NCBI GenBank assembly: GCA_902610175.1
Contig: CACLUR010000001.1
Location: 310,001-374,000 of the forward strand
Source of the DNA: an uncultured Alphaproteobacteria bacterium
Lineage (GTDB): Bacteria > Pseudomonadota > Alphaproteobacteria > HIMB59
Length of the DNA: 64,000 bases
Reading direction: 5' to 3'
Shown: positions 27,811 through 36,143 of the stretch, piece after piece
How the letters are laid out: each line of letters begins with the position of its first letter
Numbering within the stretch: the stretch's first letter is position 1
Translations under genes and position numbers: made by a program
The notes under the pieces: model-generated
Told to the model about the DNA's origin: nothing
What the model saw: the letters and a program-made list of their open reading frames with translations, nothing else
The model's database searches: none

Positions 27811-28887
27811 ATGATAAGCAAAAGTAGTAACATTTCAGCAAAAGATTATGAGCTTTTCCTCAATTACTCTAAAGAATTAGGATTAGATCGAACAATGGTA
27901 CAGGCAGCTGGGGGAAATACCTCGATCAAAGACGGCGATACAATGTGGATTAAGGCATCTGGTAAATGGCTTATCGACACAGGTTCATCAGAAACAATGG
28001 TCGCAGTAAGCATTTCTAAAATAAAAAACGCTCTTAAAAATAATAACTGTTCTTATGATGATATTCTAAAGTCAGTAGATTTAATAAATTCTCCAAAAAG
28101 GCTTCGTCCATCAATTGAATCCCCAATGCATGCCATTCTTAATTTCAGATATATTTTTCATACACATGATATTTATATTAATGCATTAGCTGTGCAGAAA
28201 AATTCCCACATAAAATTTAAAGAGCTACTTACAGATCTTAATTGGAAATTTATACCTTATGTTAAACCTGGTATCGAACTATGTCATAAAATAATGGAAG
28301 CTAAAACACAGAAGGATAATATTTTTATTCTAGAAAACCATGGTCTTATTATTTGTGGTGAGGATTTAGAGGAACTAAAAAAGTTAAATCAACTTGTTAG
28401 ATATCGCCTAAAAGAATTCAATGATAAAAATAGTATCGTTGGTAAAACTAAATCAAAAATTAAAATTGTTAATCTAAAAAATACTGGATTTAAATTTTGT
28501 GAAGATAGTTTGATCAATAATCTGGCTTTTCATCAACCTTGGATTGACAAACTTACTACAGGGACACTTCTACCTGATTTTTTAGTATTTCTTGGACCAA
28601 GACTTCTAGCTCTTGATCCAAAAAGTGATGGTTTTGTTGAGAAATTAAATAAAATATCCAAAGAGCCTTTACCCTTCAACTCATGTGTAATTTTAATTGG
28701 GCATGGAGTTATAATTCGCGATAATGCGTTAAGAGGAACAGTTGAAATAATTCGATGTATATATGATTTGTTATGTCTGATACCGGATGATGTTGATCTT
28801 AAATATTTAAGTGAAGATGAAATGAGCTTTCTTTTAAATTGGGAAGCGGAACATTATCGACAGAGTCAGAACAAAAAAATCCTATGA
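27811..28887 (+). CDS. Class II aldolase/adducin-family protein (deoxysugar phosphate aldolase-like)
   Basis: A 358-residue class II aldolase domain protein. Hallmarks are AAGGNTSIKDGD, ESPMHAIL followed by the metal-binding FHTHD, and ENHGLIICGED with the third His. About 120 extra C-terminal residues (GPRLLALDP, VILIGHGVIIRDNAL, FLLNWEAEHYRQ) resemble the tail of bifunctional-type aldolases, but no dehydrogenase domain follows. It is coupled by an ATGA overlap to a sugar kinase, so it most likely splits the phosphorylated ketose made by that kinase. Substrate unknown; L-fuculose- or rhamnulose-phosphate is the best guess. Confidence 0.8.
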   Translation: MISKSSNISAKDYELFLNYSKELGLDRTMVQAAGGNTSIKDGDTMWIKASGKWLIDTGSSETMVAVSISKIKNALKNNNCSYDDILKSVDLINSPKRLRPSIESPMHAILNFRYIFHTHDIYINALAVQKNSHIKFKELLTDLNWKFIPYVKPGIELCHKIMEAKTQKDNIFILENHGLIICGEDLEELKKLNQLVRYRLKEFNDKNSIVGKTKSKIKIVNLKNTGFKFCEDSLINNLAFHQPWIDKLTTGTLLPDFLVFLGPRLLALDPKSDGFVEKLNKISKEPLPFNSCVILIGHGVIIRDNALRGTVEIIRCIYDLLCLIPDDVDLKYLSEDEMSFLLNWEAEHYRQSQNKKIL

Positions 28888-30167
28888 AAAAACCTAATAT
28901 CAGAAACAATATTGCTGTATTGGATATTGGTAAAACACATGCCAAGGTAATCTTATTTGATGCTTATAATTTAAAAGAATTGGAGGTTTTTCAAACCGAA
29001 AATTTTATTTTGACTAACTCGCTGTATCCACACTTTGATATAGACTCGCTAAAAAATTTTATCATCAGTTCTTTAAGTAGTATTGCAGAAAAATACTTAG
29101 TCGACTCAATATTTACATCAACTCATGGAGCGTGTGTAGCTTTGATGTCTAAAGGAGAACTGGCCCTTCCTGTTATTGATTATGAATTTGATGGTCCTGA
29201 TAAACTAAAATCAGAGTACGACCGAATACGCCCATCATTTAATCAAACCGGCAGTCCACGCATGAGTGCTGGATTAAATCTTGGAGCACAATTATACTGG
29301 CAAAATAAGTATTTTCCAAAAGAGTTTGCAAAAGTTGATCAGATTTTATTTTGGCCACAATTTTGGACCTATTGGTTAACGGGTATTTGTGCAAGTGAGA
29401 TTAGTTATGCTACATGTCATTCAGATTTATGGGATATTAAAGAGAAAAAATTTGTTGAACTTAAAACTTTTGGCATTGAGTCAGATATTAGTTTTCCACC
29501 CATAAAATCTGCATCAAATATACTTGGAAATTTGAGAAAAGAGTTGGCTAATAAAACAGGCTTGTCTGAGAATACATCAGTTTATTGTGGGGCTCATGAC
29601 TCAAGTTTAGCTTTAGTTTCGGCATATTTAAAACAAGAATTACCTTGTTCAATATTGTCAACAGGCACTTGGGTAACTCTTTTTTCATTAGGTTCAAACC
29701 AGATTGATATCTCGGAAAACCCTGGTTTAATGATAAGTTGCGATTGTTTTGGTAACTTAGTTCCCAACTTCAGATTTCCTGGAGGAAAAATATATGAAAG
29801 ACAAATTTCTAAAAAGAATAAGTCTTCTTTTAATCATGAAAATATCAATATATCGGATATAAGTTTTATTGATTTTGAAGATATAGAAAAGGCTAGGTTT
29901 TTAAATAAAGTATCCAATGAAGAAATAAATTTTCATGACTTTGAGTCAAATAAAGCAGAAGCAATAATCTCCGAAGTACTTGCTAATCAAACATTGATTG
30001 GATTACAAGCAATAGGTTCAAAGGGACCAATAATTTGTTCAGGCCCTTTTGCAAAAAATAAAACATTTTTAGGTACTATTGAAAAAAAATGGGATTATCC
30101 GGTTATAGTTGAGGACAATCACCTTGGTATATGCAGAGGCATTGCTGACTTAGTAACAAGGAAATAG
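28884..30167 (+). CDS. FGGY-family carbohydrate kinase (rhamnulo-/fuculokinase-like)
   Basis: A 427-residue FGGY kinase. ATG 28884, in the ATGA overlap with the aldolase stop, was chosen over an earlier in-frame ATG at 28839 that lies inside the aldolase gene. Motifs are AVLDIGKTHAKV, YCGAHDSSLALVSAYL, LSTGTWVTLF and RFPGGKIYE. It is a paralogue of the kinase at 1279, less extreme in Lys and Asn content. Together with the aldolase it forms a second deoxysugar module in the same window, presumably for a different sugar. Confidence 0.82.
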   Translation: MKKPNIRNNIAVLDIGKTHAKVILFDAYNLKELEVFQTENFILTNSLYPHFDIDSLKNFIISSLSSIAEKYLVDSIFTSTHGACVALMSKGELALPVIDYEFDGPDKLKSEYDRIRPSFNQTGSPRMSAGLNLGAQLYWQNKYFPKEFAKVDQILFWPQFWTYWLTGICASEISYATCHSDLWDIKEKKFVELKTFGIESDISFPPIKSASNILGNLRKELANKTGLSENTSVYCGAHDSSLALVSAYLKQELPCSILSTGTWVTLFSLGSNQIDISENPGLMISCDCFGNLVPNFRFPGGKIYERQISKKNKSSFNHENINISDISFIDFEDIEKARFLNKVSNEEINFHDFESNKAEAIISEVLANQTLIGLQAIGSKGPIICSGPFAKNKTFLGTIEKKWDYPVIVEDNHLGICRGIADLVTRK

Positions 30168-30172
30168 AAAAT

Positions 30173-31258
30173 TTAAGGTTTCAAAATAAATAAATTTGAG
30201 TCTGTCTCATCTGCAATAATGTATATATTACCCGTTTGGTCTATTTCTATATCTCGGACTCTTCCAATTTGATCTTTGAAAATAATCTCTTCTTTTACAA
30301 ATTTATTATCAATTCTGTGTAAAACAGATAAGTACTGAAACTTAAGTGAAGAAACTAAAAGTGAATTTTGCCACTGAGGAAATGCATCACCATGATAAAA
30401 TTTAATGCCACTTACTGCGATAGAGGGAACCCAAATAAATTCTGGTTTTAAAAAACCAGGTTCCCAAGCATTACCATCTCCAATTTTAGTTCCAGAGTAA
30501 TTTGTTCCTCCCCATCCTATTTTCTTCCAACCATAATTAGTACCTCCAACAACTTTACCTATAAAGTCTCCTCCTTTAGGTCCATGATTAGATATATAAA
30601 TAGATTTAGTATGAGGATCCAAAGTCATCCCTTGAGGGTTTCTAACACCAATTTGAAATAACTCAGGAAGCCAATCATTACCCGACATGAAAGGATTATC
30701 TTTAGGGTGCTCACCATTTTTATGTATTCTGATTATTGATCCAATTGAATTTGAGAAGTCCTGAGCAATCATGCCTTTTCCTCTCTCGCCAATACTTATA
30801 TAAAGGTAATCATCAAGAATTTCTATTCGAGAACCAAAGTGTTTACCATTACCAAAATATGGTAAAGCCTCATATAAGAGATTTTCATTAATGAGCTTAT
30901 TTTCTTTAAGTTCAGCAGAGTACACTGCAGTTGTGTATTTGCCATTTTTCTTAATTGAGCCGGTAACCCATATAAAATTCTTTTCACTTACAATATCTAG
31001 AAGACCTCCTTGACCATGTTGAACAAAAGGAATGTTGTGATCAATTTTCGTTTGTGAATAATCGTTTGTATTGACAAGGAAAATTTCACCTGATTTTTGA
31101 GTGATCAATAAGTGATCATCTACCCAGCTCATCCCCCAGGGATTATCAAGAGAAACTCTGGTTTTTTCTAAAGTTTTTGAATATAAATGGGTGCTTAAAG
31201 GTATTAAGAAACAAAAAATAAATAAAAAAATGGTCTTAGAGAAAATTAATATCTTCAT
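30173..31258 (-). CDS. Secreted PQQ-dependent sugar dehydrogenase-like protein (YliI/Asd family)
   Basis: A 361-residue protein with a signal peptide (KTIFLFIFCFLIPLSTHLYS), so it is periplasmic. The six-bladed soluble aldose dehydrogenase fold is indicated by DNPWGMSWVDDHLLITQKSG, GQGGLLDIV, the Ca/PQQ-region GKHFGSRIEI-x7-ISIGERG, IGVRNPQGMTLDP, NHGPKGGDF and NYGWKKIGWG. It would oxidise aldoses to lactones using PQQ. No pqq synthesis genes are in the window, so PQQ is either made elsewhere or scavenged. It could supply substrate to the lactonase at 19176. Confidence 0.83.
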   Translation of the reverse strand: MKILIFSKTIFLFIFCFLIPLSTHLYSKTLEKTRVSLDNPWGMSWVDDHLLITQKSGEIFLVNTNDYSQTKIDHNIPFVQHGQGGLLDIVSEKNFIWVTGSIKKNGKYTTAVYSAELKENKLINENLLYEALPYFGNGKHFGSRIEILDDYLYISIGERGKGMIAQDFSNSIGSIIRIHKNGEHPKDNPFMSGNDWLPELFQIGVRNPQGMTLDPHTKSIYISNHGPKGGDFIGKVVGGTNYGWKKIGWGGTNYSGTKIGDGNAWEPGFLKPEFIWVPSIAVSGIKFYHGDAFPQWQNSLLVSSLKFQYLSVLHRIDNKFVKEEIIFKDQIGRVRDIEIDQTGNIYIIADETDSNLFILKP

Positions 31259-31298
31259 ACAGTCAGTAATGAACTGCCAGTTATAAGCATTTTAACAT

Positions 31299-32333
31299 TT
31301 ATTTTACACCAAGTTTTTTTTGAAGATCACTTGAAGAAGTAGTGTATCTAAAAACATACTTTTTATCACTATGACAATACTCAAACATTTTTTTTGCTGC
31401 AAGGGCAGCTTCATGAAATCCACTCAAAATTAACTTTAATTTACCAGGATAAATACAAATATCCCCAACAGCAAAAACTCTTGGAACAGAAGTTTCAAAA
31501 TTTTCAGTATTAACTGATATTAAATTTTTCTCTAAATTCAAACCCCAATCTGCAATTGGACCTAATTCTATTTTTAAACCGAAAAAAGGAAATATAGCGT
31601 CAATATCATCTATGGTTGTCTCATCATCAAGTGTCACTGTGACTTTACCATTATCATTTTTTTCAACTTTTTTTAAACTTCCCATATTGAAATTAACATC
31701 ACCTTTATCTACTAAAGACATAACTTTATTTACAGAGTCTTGAACTCCTTTAAACTCTTTTCTTCTGTGGACCAAAGAAACTTTTTTGGCTACTCCCTGA
31801 AATCCCATAACATAATCTAGCGCAGAGTCACCACCACCAATTATTAAAATATTCTTATCTTGAAAATCAGATCTTTTTTTAACAGAGTAAAAAATATGTT
31901 TATTTTCTAGCTCTTGAGAACCCTCTGCAGGAAGCTTTCTTGGAACAAAACTACCAGCACCCGCTGCTATCACAAGAGATTTGCATTTAATGGATGTGCC
32001 CTTATCTGTTTCAACTAAAATATCATTATCATTTAAAGATATTTTAGAGGTTAATTGATTGAGATGATAAGAGGGATTGAAAGGCTCAGCTTGTTTTATT
32101 AAATCATCAGTTAATTCTTGGCCGGTAATAGCAGGCCTACTTGGAATATCATATAAATTTTTATCAGGGTATAATTCTGCGCACTGCCCTCCTATTTTAT
32201 CGAGGTTGTCGATTAAATGAGCCTTCATATCTAAAAGACCCAATTCAAAGACTTGAAACAGGCCACATGGACCAGCACCGATAATAACAACGTCTGTTTC
32301 GTGGCTTCCACCTGATTTAATGATATTAGTCAT
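31299..32333 (-). CDS. Ferredoxin/flavodoxin-NADP+ reductase, thioredoxin-reductase-like type
   Basis: A 344-residue flavoprotein. The FAD motif is VVIIGAGPCGLFQVFELG and the NADPH motif IIGGGDSALD. GGQCAELYP lacks the CxxC pair of true thioredoxin reductases, and the C-terminal FAVGDI precedes SGFHEAALAAK. These traits fit the TrxR-like FNR group (YumC type), which moves electrons between NADPH and ferredoxin or flavodoxin. It is divergent from the methyltransferase-like gene across a 201-base gap. Confidence 0.82.
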   Translation of the reverse strand: MTNIIKSGGSHETDVVIIGAGPCGLFQVFELGLLDMKAHLIDNLDKIGGQCAELYPDKNLYDIPSRPAITGQELTDDLIKQAEPFNPSYHLNQLTSKISLNDNDILVETDKGTSIKCKSLVIAAGAGSFVPRKLPAEGSQELENKHIFYSVKKRSDFQDKNILIIGGGDSALDYVMGFQGVAKKVSLVHRRKEFKGVQDSVNKVMSLVDKGDVNFNMGSLKKVEKNDNGKVTVTLDDETTIDDIDAIFPFFGLKIELGPIADWGLNLEKNLISVNTENFETSVPRVFAVGDICIYPGKLKLILSGFHEAALAAKKMFEYCHSDKKYVFRYTTSSSDLQKKLGVK

Positions 32334-32504
32334 GTCTTATTATTATAATAAATGTTACTTGAGTTAGATTATTTGTTTCTTTTGTAAATATCAAAAACCA
32401 TTATCGATATTGCTGAAACTGCGACAAATATCTAATAAAAGCGAGGTTTCTAAAGTCATATTTATAAATAACCAGTTAACTCTATTATGGTAATCAATGC
32501 ATTT

Positions 32505-32528
32505 CTAGTTTAAAAAAAAACTAGGAGA
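32505..32528 (+). promoter_or_regulatory. Hairpin abutting the ribosome site of the methyltransferase-like/dddP unit
   Basis: CTAGTTT (32505-32511) pairs perfectly with AAACTAG (32518-32524) around a six-A loop. The 3' arm overlaps the AGGAGA ribosome site (32523-32528) that serves the GTG at 32535. A folded stem would partly mask ribosome binding. The 7-bp stem is AT-rich and only moderately stable. Confidence 0.4.
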
Positions 32529-32534
32529 AATAAG

Positions 32535-33647
32535 GTGGGGGCAAAAAAGTCAGATTTTTTTGATTCAAGAGATAAATATTTATCATTTGTAAATTCTACC
32601 AATGAAAAAAGTCGAATAGCTTTTCAATTAGCGAAGTATTTAAAAAATTCAAAAATTACTAAAGATTCATTTAGAATTTTTGATGCTGGGACAGGAGATG
32701 GCTCAGTTATCTGCACATTGCTATCGGCTGTTCATGACAAATTTCCTGAAGATCCAATTATAGTTGTTGGAAAAGAAATTAGTATCGATGATATTAACAG
32801 TCTTCTAAATTATCTTGGTTATAGATTTTTTGAACATAAGAATTTAGTTTTCTGTATAACAAATGCATCTTATAGAGAAATTAATGATAATCGATTCACA
32901 GATTGTAAGTTAATTAAAAAAGAATTAGTTGGAAATTCAAGTTTTAGTTTCAATCAGCAACTCATGAATATGGGTGAGGTTATAAGAAAAAATTGGGATA
33001 TAAAAGAGGATACTTCTTCAACCATATTGAGACCGAAGCAAAAGACACTGATGGTTATATATAGGAAGGATCAAAAAATTGCATTGAAGCATTTGATACC
33101 AAGTAAGTTAGAGAGTATTCCAAAGTTTTACGACTATATAATTGCATCTCAAGCTTTCAGGCTAAGATCTCCTTACGACAGAACACTTAAGCTAGTACTT
33201 ATTCCATTATTAAAAATGTTAGATGTAAAAGGTCAGCTATTTTTTATTTATTCATCCGGAAATGATTTTTCAAAAAAGCTTCTCAAATTATTCTTTCCAA
33301 AAATTAATCCCTATCAATTTAGTGATCCCAAAAAATTTGTAGAAAGCCTGAATAAAAAAATACCTCATTTTAGAAAAAAATTTAAAGTATCCATATCTTC
33401 ATTTTTATTTTCATTTATAAACCTATCATTATCCTCTAAGAAAAAATTTTCACCGATGAACTCTCTTGGATTATGGAATGCTATCACCTATGTTGGTCAA
33501 ATATCCGAAAATGAACAAAAAAGTATTAAAATAAGTATTAATTTTCTAGATAAAATTAGCAATAGTGCAAAAAAACTTAAATTGCAATTTAGTGATTATC
33601 TTTTAAGATTTGAAAAGAATAATTTTAAAAGTCATTTGGATGAGTAA
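32535..33647 (+). CDS. Putative SAM-dependent methyltransferase-like protein
   Basis: A 370-residue protein with a GTG start preceded by AGGAGA. The only clear motif is FDAGTGDGSV near residue 50, matching the SAM-binding glycine loop of class I methyltransferases. Further Rossmann-like strands follow (PIIVVGKEIS, YDYIIASQAFRLRSPYDR, GQLFFIYSSGND). Enzymatic function cannot be assigned. It overlaps the DddP-like gene by eight bases, so the two are translationally coupled and probably act in the same process. That makes a role in sulfonium or related methyl metabolism worth testing, but this is inference from position. Confidence 0.6.
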   Translation: MGAKKSDFFDSRDKYLSFVNSTNEKSRIAFQLAKYLKNSKITKDSFRIFDAGTGDGSVICTLLSAVHDKFPEDPIIVVGKEISIDDINSLLNYLGYRFFEHKNLVFCITNASYREINDNRFTDCKLIKKELVGNSSFSFNQQLMNMGEVIRKNWDIKEDTSSTILRPKQKTLMVIYRKDQKIALKHLIPSKLESIPKFYDYIIASQAFRLRSPYDRTLKLVLIPLLKMLDVKGQLFFIYSSGNDFSKKLLKLFFPKINPYQFSDPKKFVESLNKKIPHFRKKFKVSISSFLFSFINLSLSSKKKFSPMNSLGLWNAITYVGQISENEQKSIKISINFLDKISNSAKKLKLQFSDYLLRFEKNNFKSHLDE

Positions 33648-34926
33648 TTTTACAAGTAAATTTGCAGACCGTAAAATTGGCCCAAAGTTTTTCGAAACAA
33701 TTAACCAAAATTTTGAAAATCAAGTTTATAAACCTAGGCTCTACGAAGAAAAAATAGACTTCGACCGTTTACGTATGTATCGACTCAATAGAGTTTTAGA
33801 GCAACTACGATTAAATAATGTTGGTGCTTGCATATTATTTGATCCGATCAATATAAGGTATGCAACCGACAGTAGAAATATGAGTTTATTTACAATGCAT
33901 GAACTCGTGCGATTCGTATTTATTTCTGCAGAGGGAAAAGTAATACTATTTGATTATCCAAAGAGCGAGCATCTCTCAGAACATTTATGCACGATTGATG
34001 ATATTCGAGCAGTTGATAGTTGGGATTTTTTTTCAGCAAATAATTTTGTTGATAAAAATGCAAAAAAATGGGCTGGCACTGTTCAAGATTTAATGAGAGA
34101 GAATTCACCTGATAATAATTGCCTTGCAATAGATGTTTCCGATCCAGTTGGAATACAAATGTTACTTAAACAGTTTAATGTTAAACTAGTGAACGCCCAA
34201 AAGTATATTGAGCTTGCAAGATCTATTAAATCTGATGATGAGTTAATTTGCATGAAAGCTTCTATTGAGACTGCTGAAAAAGGAATGTGGCTAATGAGAG
34301 ACAAACTTCAGGCAGGTATGACAGAAGAAGAACTTTGGTCATACATGCATAAAGTCAATATTGAAAATGGTGGGGAATGGTTTGAGACTCGTCTTTTAGT
34401 ATCTGGACCACGAACAAATCCTTGGCTTCAAGAATGCAGTAACAGAGTCATTGAGTCTGGAGATTTAGTTGCTTTTGACACAGATATGGTTGGACCGTAC
34501 GGTTATTGTGCTGATATCTCTCGAACCTTTGTTGAGGGCAATCGTCTAAATGATGAACAAAAAAGGCTCTACTCAATGTCTTTAGAGCATATTAATCATA
34601 ACAAATCTCTGATTAAAGCTGGTGTAAATTTTAGAGAATTTGCAGAAAAATCCTGGAAATTGCCTGATAATTGCTACGATAATCATTATCCATGCATTAT
34701 TCATGGTGTCGGTCTTTGTGATGAATGGCCACTTGTTGCTTACCCAAATAGAGATTTTAGCAACGCGGATTACTCAGCCAATTTTGAGGAAAATATGACT
34801 ATCTGTGTAGAGAGTTATGTTGGTGAAGTTGGCGGCAAAGAAGGAATTAAACTTGAGGATCAGTTCGTTGTAACCAAAGATGGCTTGAAGCAACTAAGTT
34901 CATTTCCTTATGAGATAGATATCTAA
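33640..34926 (+). CDS. dddP: DddP-like DMSP lyase (M24 peptidase fold)
   Basis: A 428-residue protein of the M24 aminopeptidase fold with the hallmarks of DddP, which cleaves dimethylsulfoniopropionate to DMS and acrylate. Conserved stretches are FDPINIRYATDS, GGEWFETRLLVSGPRTNPW, AFDTDMVGPYGYCADISR and HGVGLCDEWPLVAYP. The candidate metal ligands are Asp280, Asp282, Asp292, His355, Glu391 and Glu406, with catalytic Asp361. Their spacing matches the Ruegeria enzyme as I recall it (His371/Asp377, Glu406/Glu421). The start at 33640 overlaps the preceding gene. DddP-related M24 proteins without lyase activity exist, so activity is likely but unproven. Confidence 0.78.
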   Translation: MSNFTSKFADRKIGPKFFETINQNFENQVYKPRLYEEKIDFDRLRMYRLNRVLEQLRLNNVGACILFDPINIRYATDSRNMSLFTMHELVRFVFISAEGKVILFDYPKSEHLSEHLCTIDDIRAVDSWDFFSANNFVDKNAKKWAGTVQDLMRENSPDNNCLAIDVSDPVGIQMLLKQFNVKLVNAQKYIELARSIKSDDELICMKASIETAEKGMWLMRDKLQAGMTEEELWSYMHKVNIENGGEWFETRLLVSGPRTNPWLQECSNRVIESGDLVAFDTDMVGPYGYCADISRTFVEGNRLNDEQKRLYSMSLEHINHNKSLIKAGVNFREFAEKSWKLPDNCYDNHYPCIIHGVGLCDEWPLVAYPNRDFSNADYSANFEENMTICVESYVGEVGGKEGIKLEDQFVVTKDGLKQLSSFPYEIDI

Positions 34927-34930
34927 ACTG

Positions 34931-35248
34931 ATTGGATATTTTTATTTAGTTGCAGCGGTCTTCTTCGGGATACTTTCAAATAATTTTGCAAAAATATCAA
35001 ATGGATACGAGAAATTCATACCAACCTCACTAAGTGCTATTTCCATAGTAATCGCGGTCTTTTTTATTTCTAAGGTAATGAAGTTTTTACCAATGGGAAT
35101 TGCCTATGCCTCTTATGCTGGTTTAGTGATTTTTGGAACGTTCATATTAAGTATAATTAAGTTTGGTCAGAGTCCAAACTTATTTGGAATTCTTGGTTGT
35201 GGGCTGATTATACTTGGTATTGTTATGGTAAACGCTCTGGGTAAATAA
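34931..35248 (+). CDS. SMR-family (EmrE-like) small membrane protein lacking the essential Glu; non-standard start
   Basis: A 105-codon frame fills the gap between dddP and the next gene exactly. The product has four hydrophobic helices and aligns with EmrE without gaps at the N-terminus: YFYL, K21/S23/G25, PMGIAYASYAG (EmrE PTGIAYAIWSG), then G89, G96 and N101. The site equivalent to EmrE Glu14, which binds proton and drug, is Gly13. No ATG, GTG or TTG occurs at the start; ATT at 34931, four bases after the dddP stop, gives a family-length protein, with CTG 34928 as alternative. Intact coding over the full length argues for a real gene, but a decayed start cannot be excluded. Confidence 0.7.
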   Translation: MGYFYLVAAVFFGILSNNFAKISNGYEKFIPTSLSAISIVIAVFFISKVMKFLPMGIAYASYAGLVIFGTFILSIIKFGQSPNLFGILGCGLIILGIVMVNALGK

Positions 35249-36142
35249 TTACTTCATTCCAGTCATAGTAATACCTTCAACAAATCTTTTTTGAGCAACT
35301 ATGAAAGCCACAATAAGTGGAATGGTAACAGTAACAATCGACGCCATCATAGGTCCAAATTCATCACTATCTATACCACCTCTAAATTCTCTAATACCAA
35401 GTGGTGGTGTAAATAAATCACGATTACCTGTGATAACAATCCTAGGCCAAAAATAATCATTCCAGTGAGCAACAACTGAGAAAATTGCAAAAGCTAGTAA
35501 CGCTGGTATAGCTACAGGAAGCATGACTTTCCAAACAATAGAATATTCTCCCATACCATCCATCCTTGCAGCATCAATTAGTTCATCTGGTACTGTCATA
35601 AAGAATTGCCGCATTAGAAAAATTCCAAACACAGATATCGTCCACGGTATTATTAAGGCTGCATAGGTATCCACCAGTCCAGCTTTTGCTAACATGACAT
35701 ACAACGGTAAAGCGATTGCATGTACAGGTATTAATAAACAGAACAGAACCATTGAAAAGACAAATTCCCTGCCTTTAAACCTAAGCTTGGCTAGTGCATA
35801 AGAACATGGAAGTGCAATCAATACTTGTATTAAAAAGATTGAAACAGTCACAATCAAACCGTTCATTAAATACCTTGGAATTGGGGCTTTTTTGAATGCA
35901 AACCAGAAATTGTATTTATAAGGTCGCATTGTGCATACCTCTTCAGTGTATCCGTGCTTAGTACAAACTGGGAATGTTTGAATCTCCTGTGCTCCGACTA
36001 AACCTCCAGATATTGACTGAATTTCTTGTTGAGATTTAAGTGACATTGAAACCATCATGTAGAATGGGATCAACACAATTAATGCTCCAATGATGAGCAG
36101 CCCATGCTTCCATGACTCTCCAATATAATGTCTAGCTAACAT
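35249..36142 (-). CDS. ABC transporter permease (UgpE-like), phosphonate island
   Basis: A CUT1/UgpE-type permease of about 297 residues from ATG 36142; a TTG at 36166 would add eight residues and overlap the upstream gene. The EAA loop is ELIDAARMDGMGEYSIVWKV. A periplasmic insertion of about 40 residues after the first helix contains two cysteines (PVCTKHGYTEEVCT) and may form a disulfide. It is the last gene of a leftward ATPase-permease-permease operon. Its stop is directly adjacent to the SMR gene stop on the other strand. Confidence 0.86.
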   Translation of the reverse strand: MLARHYIGESWKHGLLIIGALIVLIPFYMMVSMSLKSQQEIQSISGGLVGAQEIQTFPVCTKHGYTEEVCTMRPYKYNFWFAFKKAPIPRYLMNGLIVTVSIFLIQVLIALPCSYALAKLRFKGREFVFSMVLFCLLIPVHAIALPLYVMLAKAGLVDTYAALIIPWTISVFGIFLMRQFFMTVPDELIDAARMDGMGEYSIVWKVMLPVAIPALLAFAIFSVVAHWNDYFWPRIVITGNRDLFTPPLGIREFRGGIDSDEFGPMMASIVTVTIPLIVAFIVAQKRFVEGITMTGMK

Positions 36143-36143
36143 T

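Noticed and set aside
29691-29702. GGTTCAAACC, resembling a tRNA T-loop
   Set aside because: It lies inside an intact kinase gene and no acceptor or anticodon stems can be formed around it.
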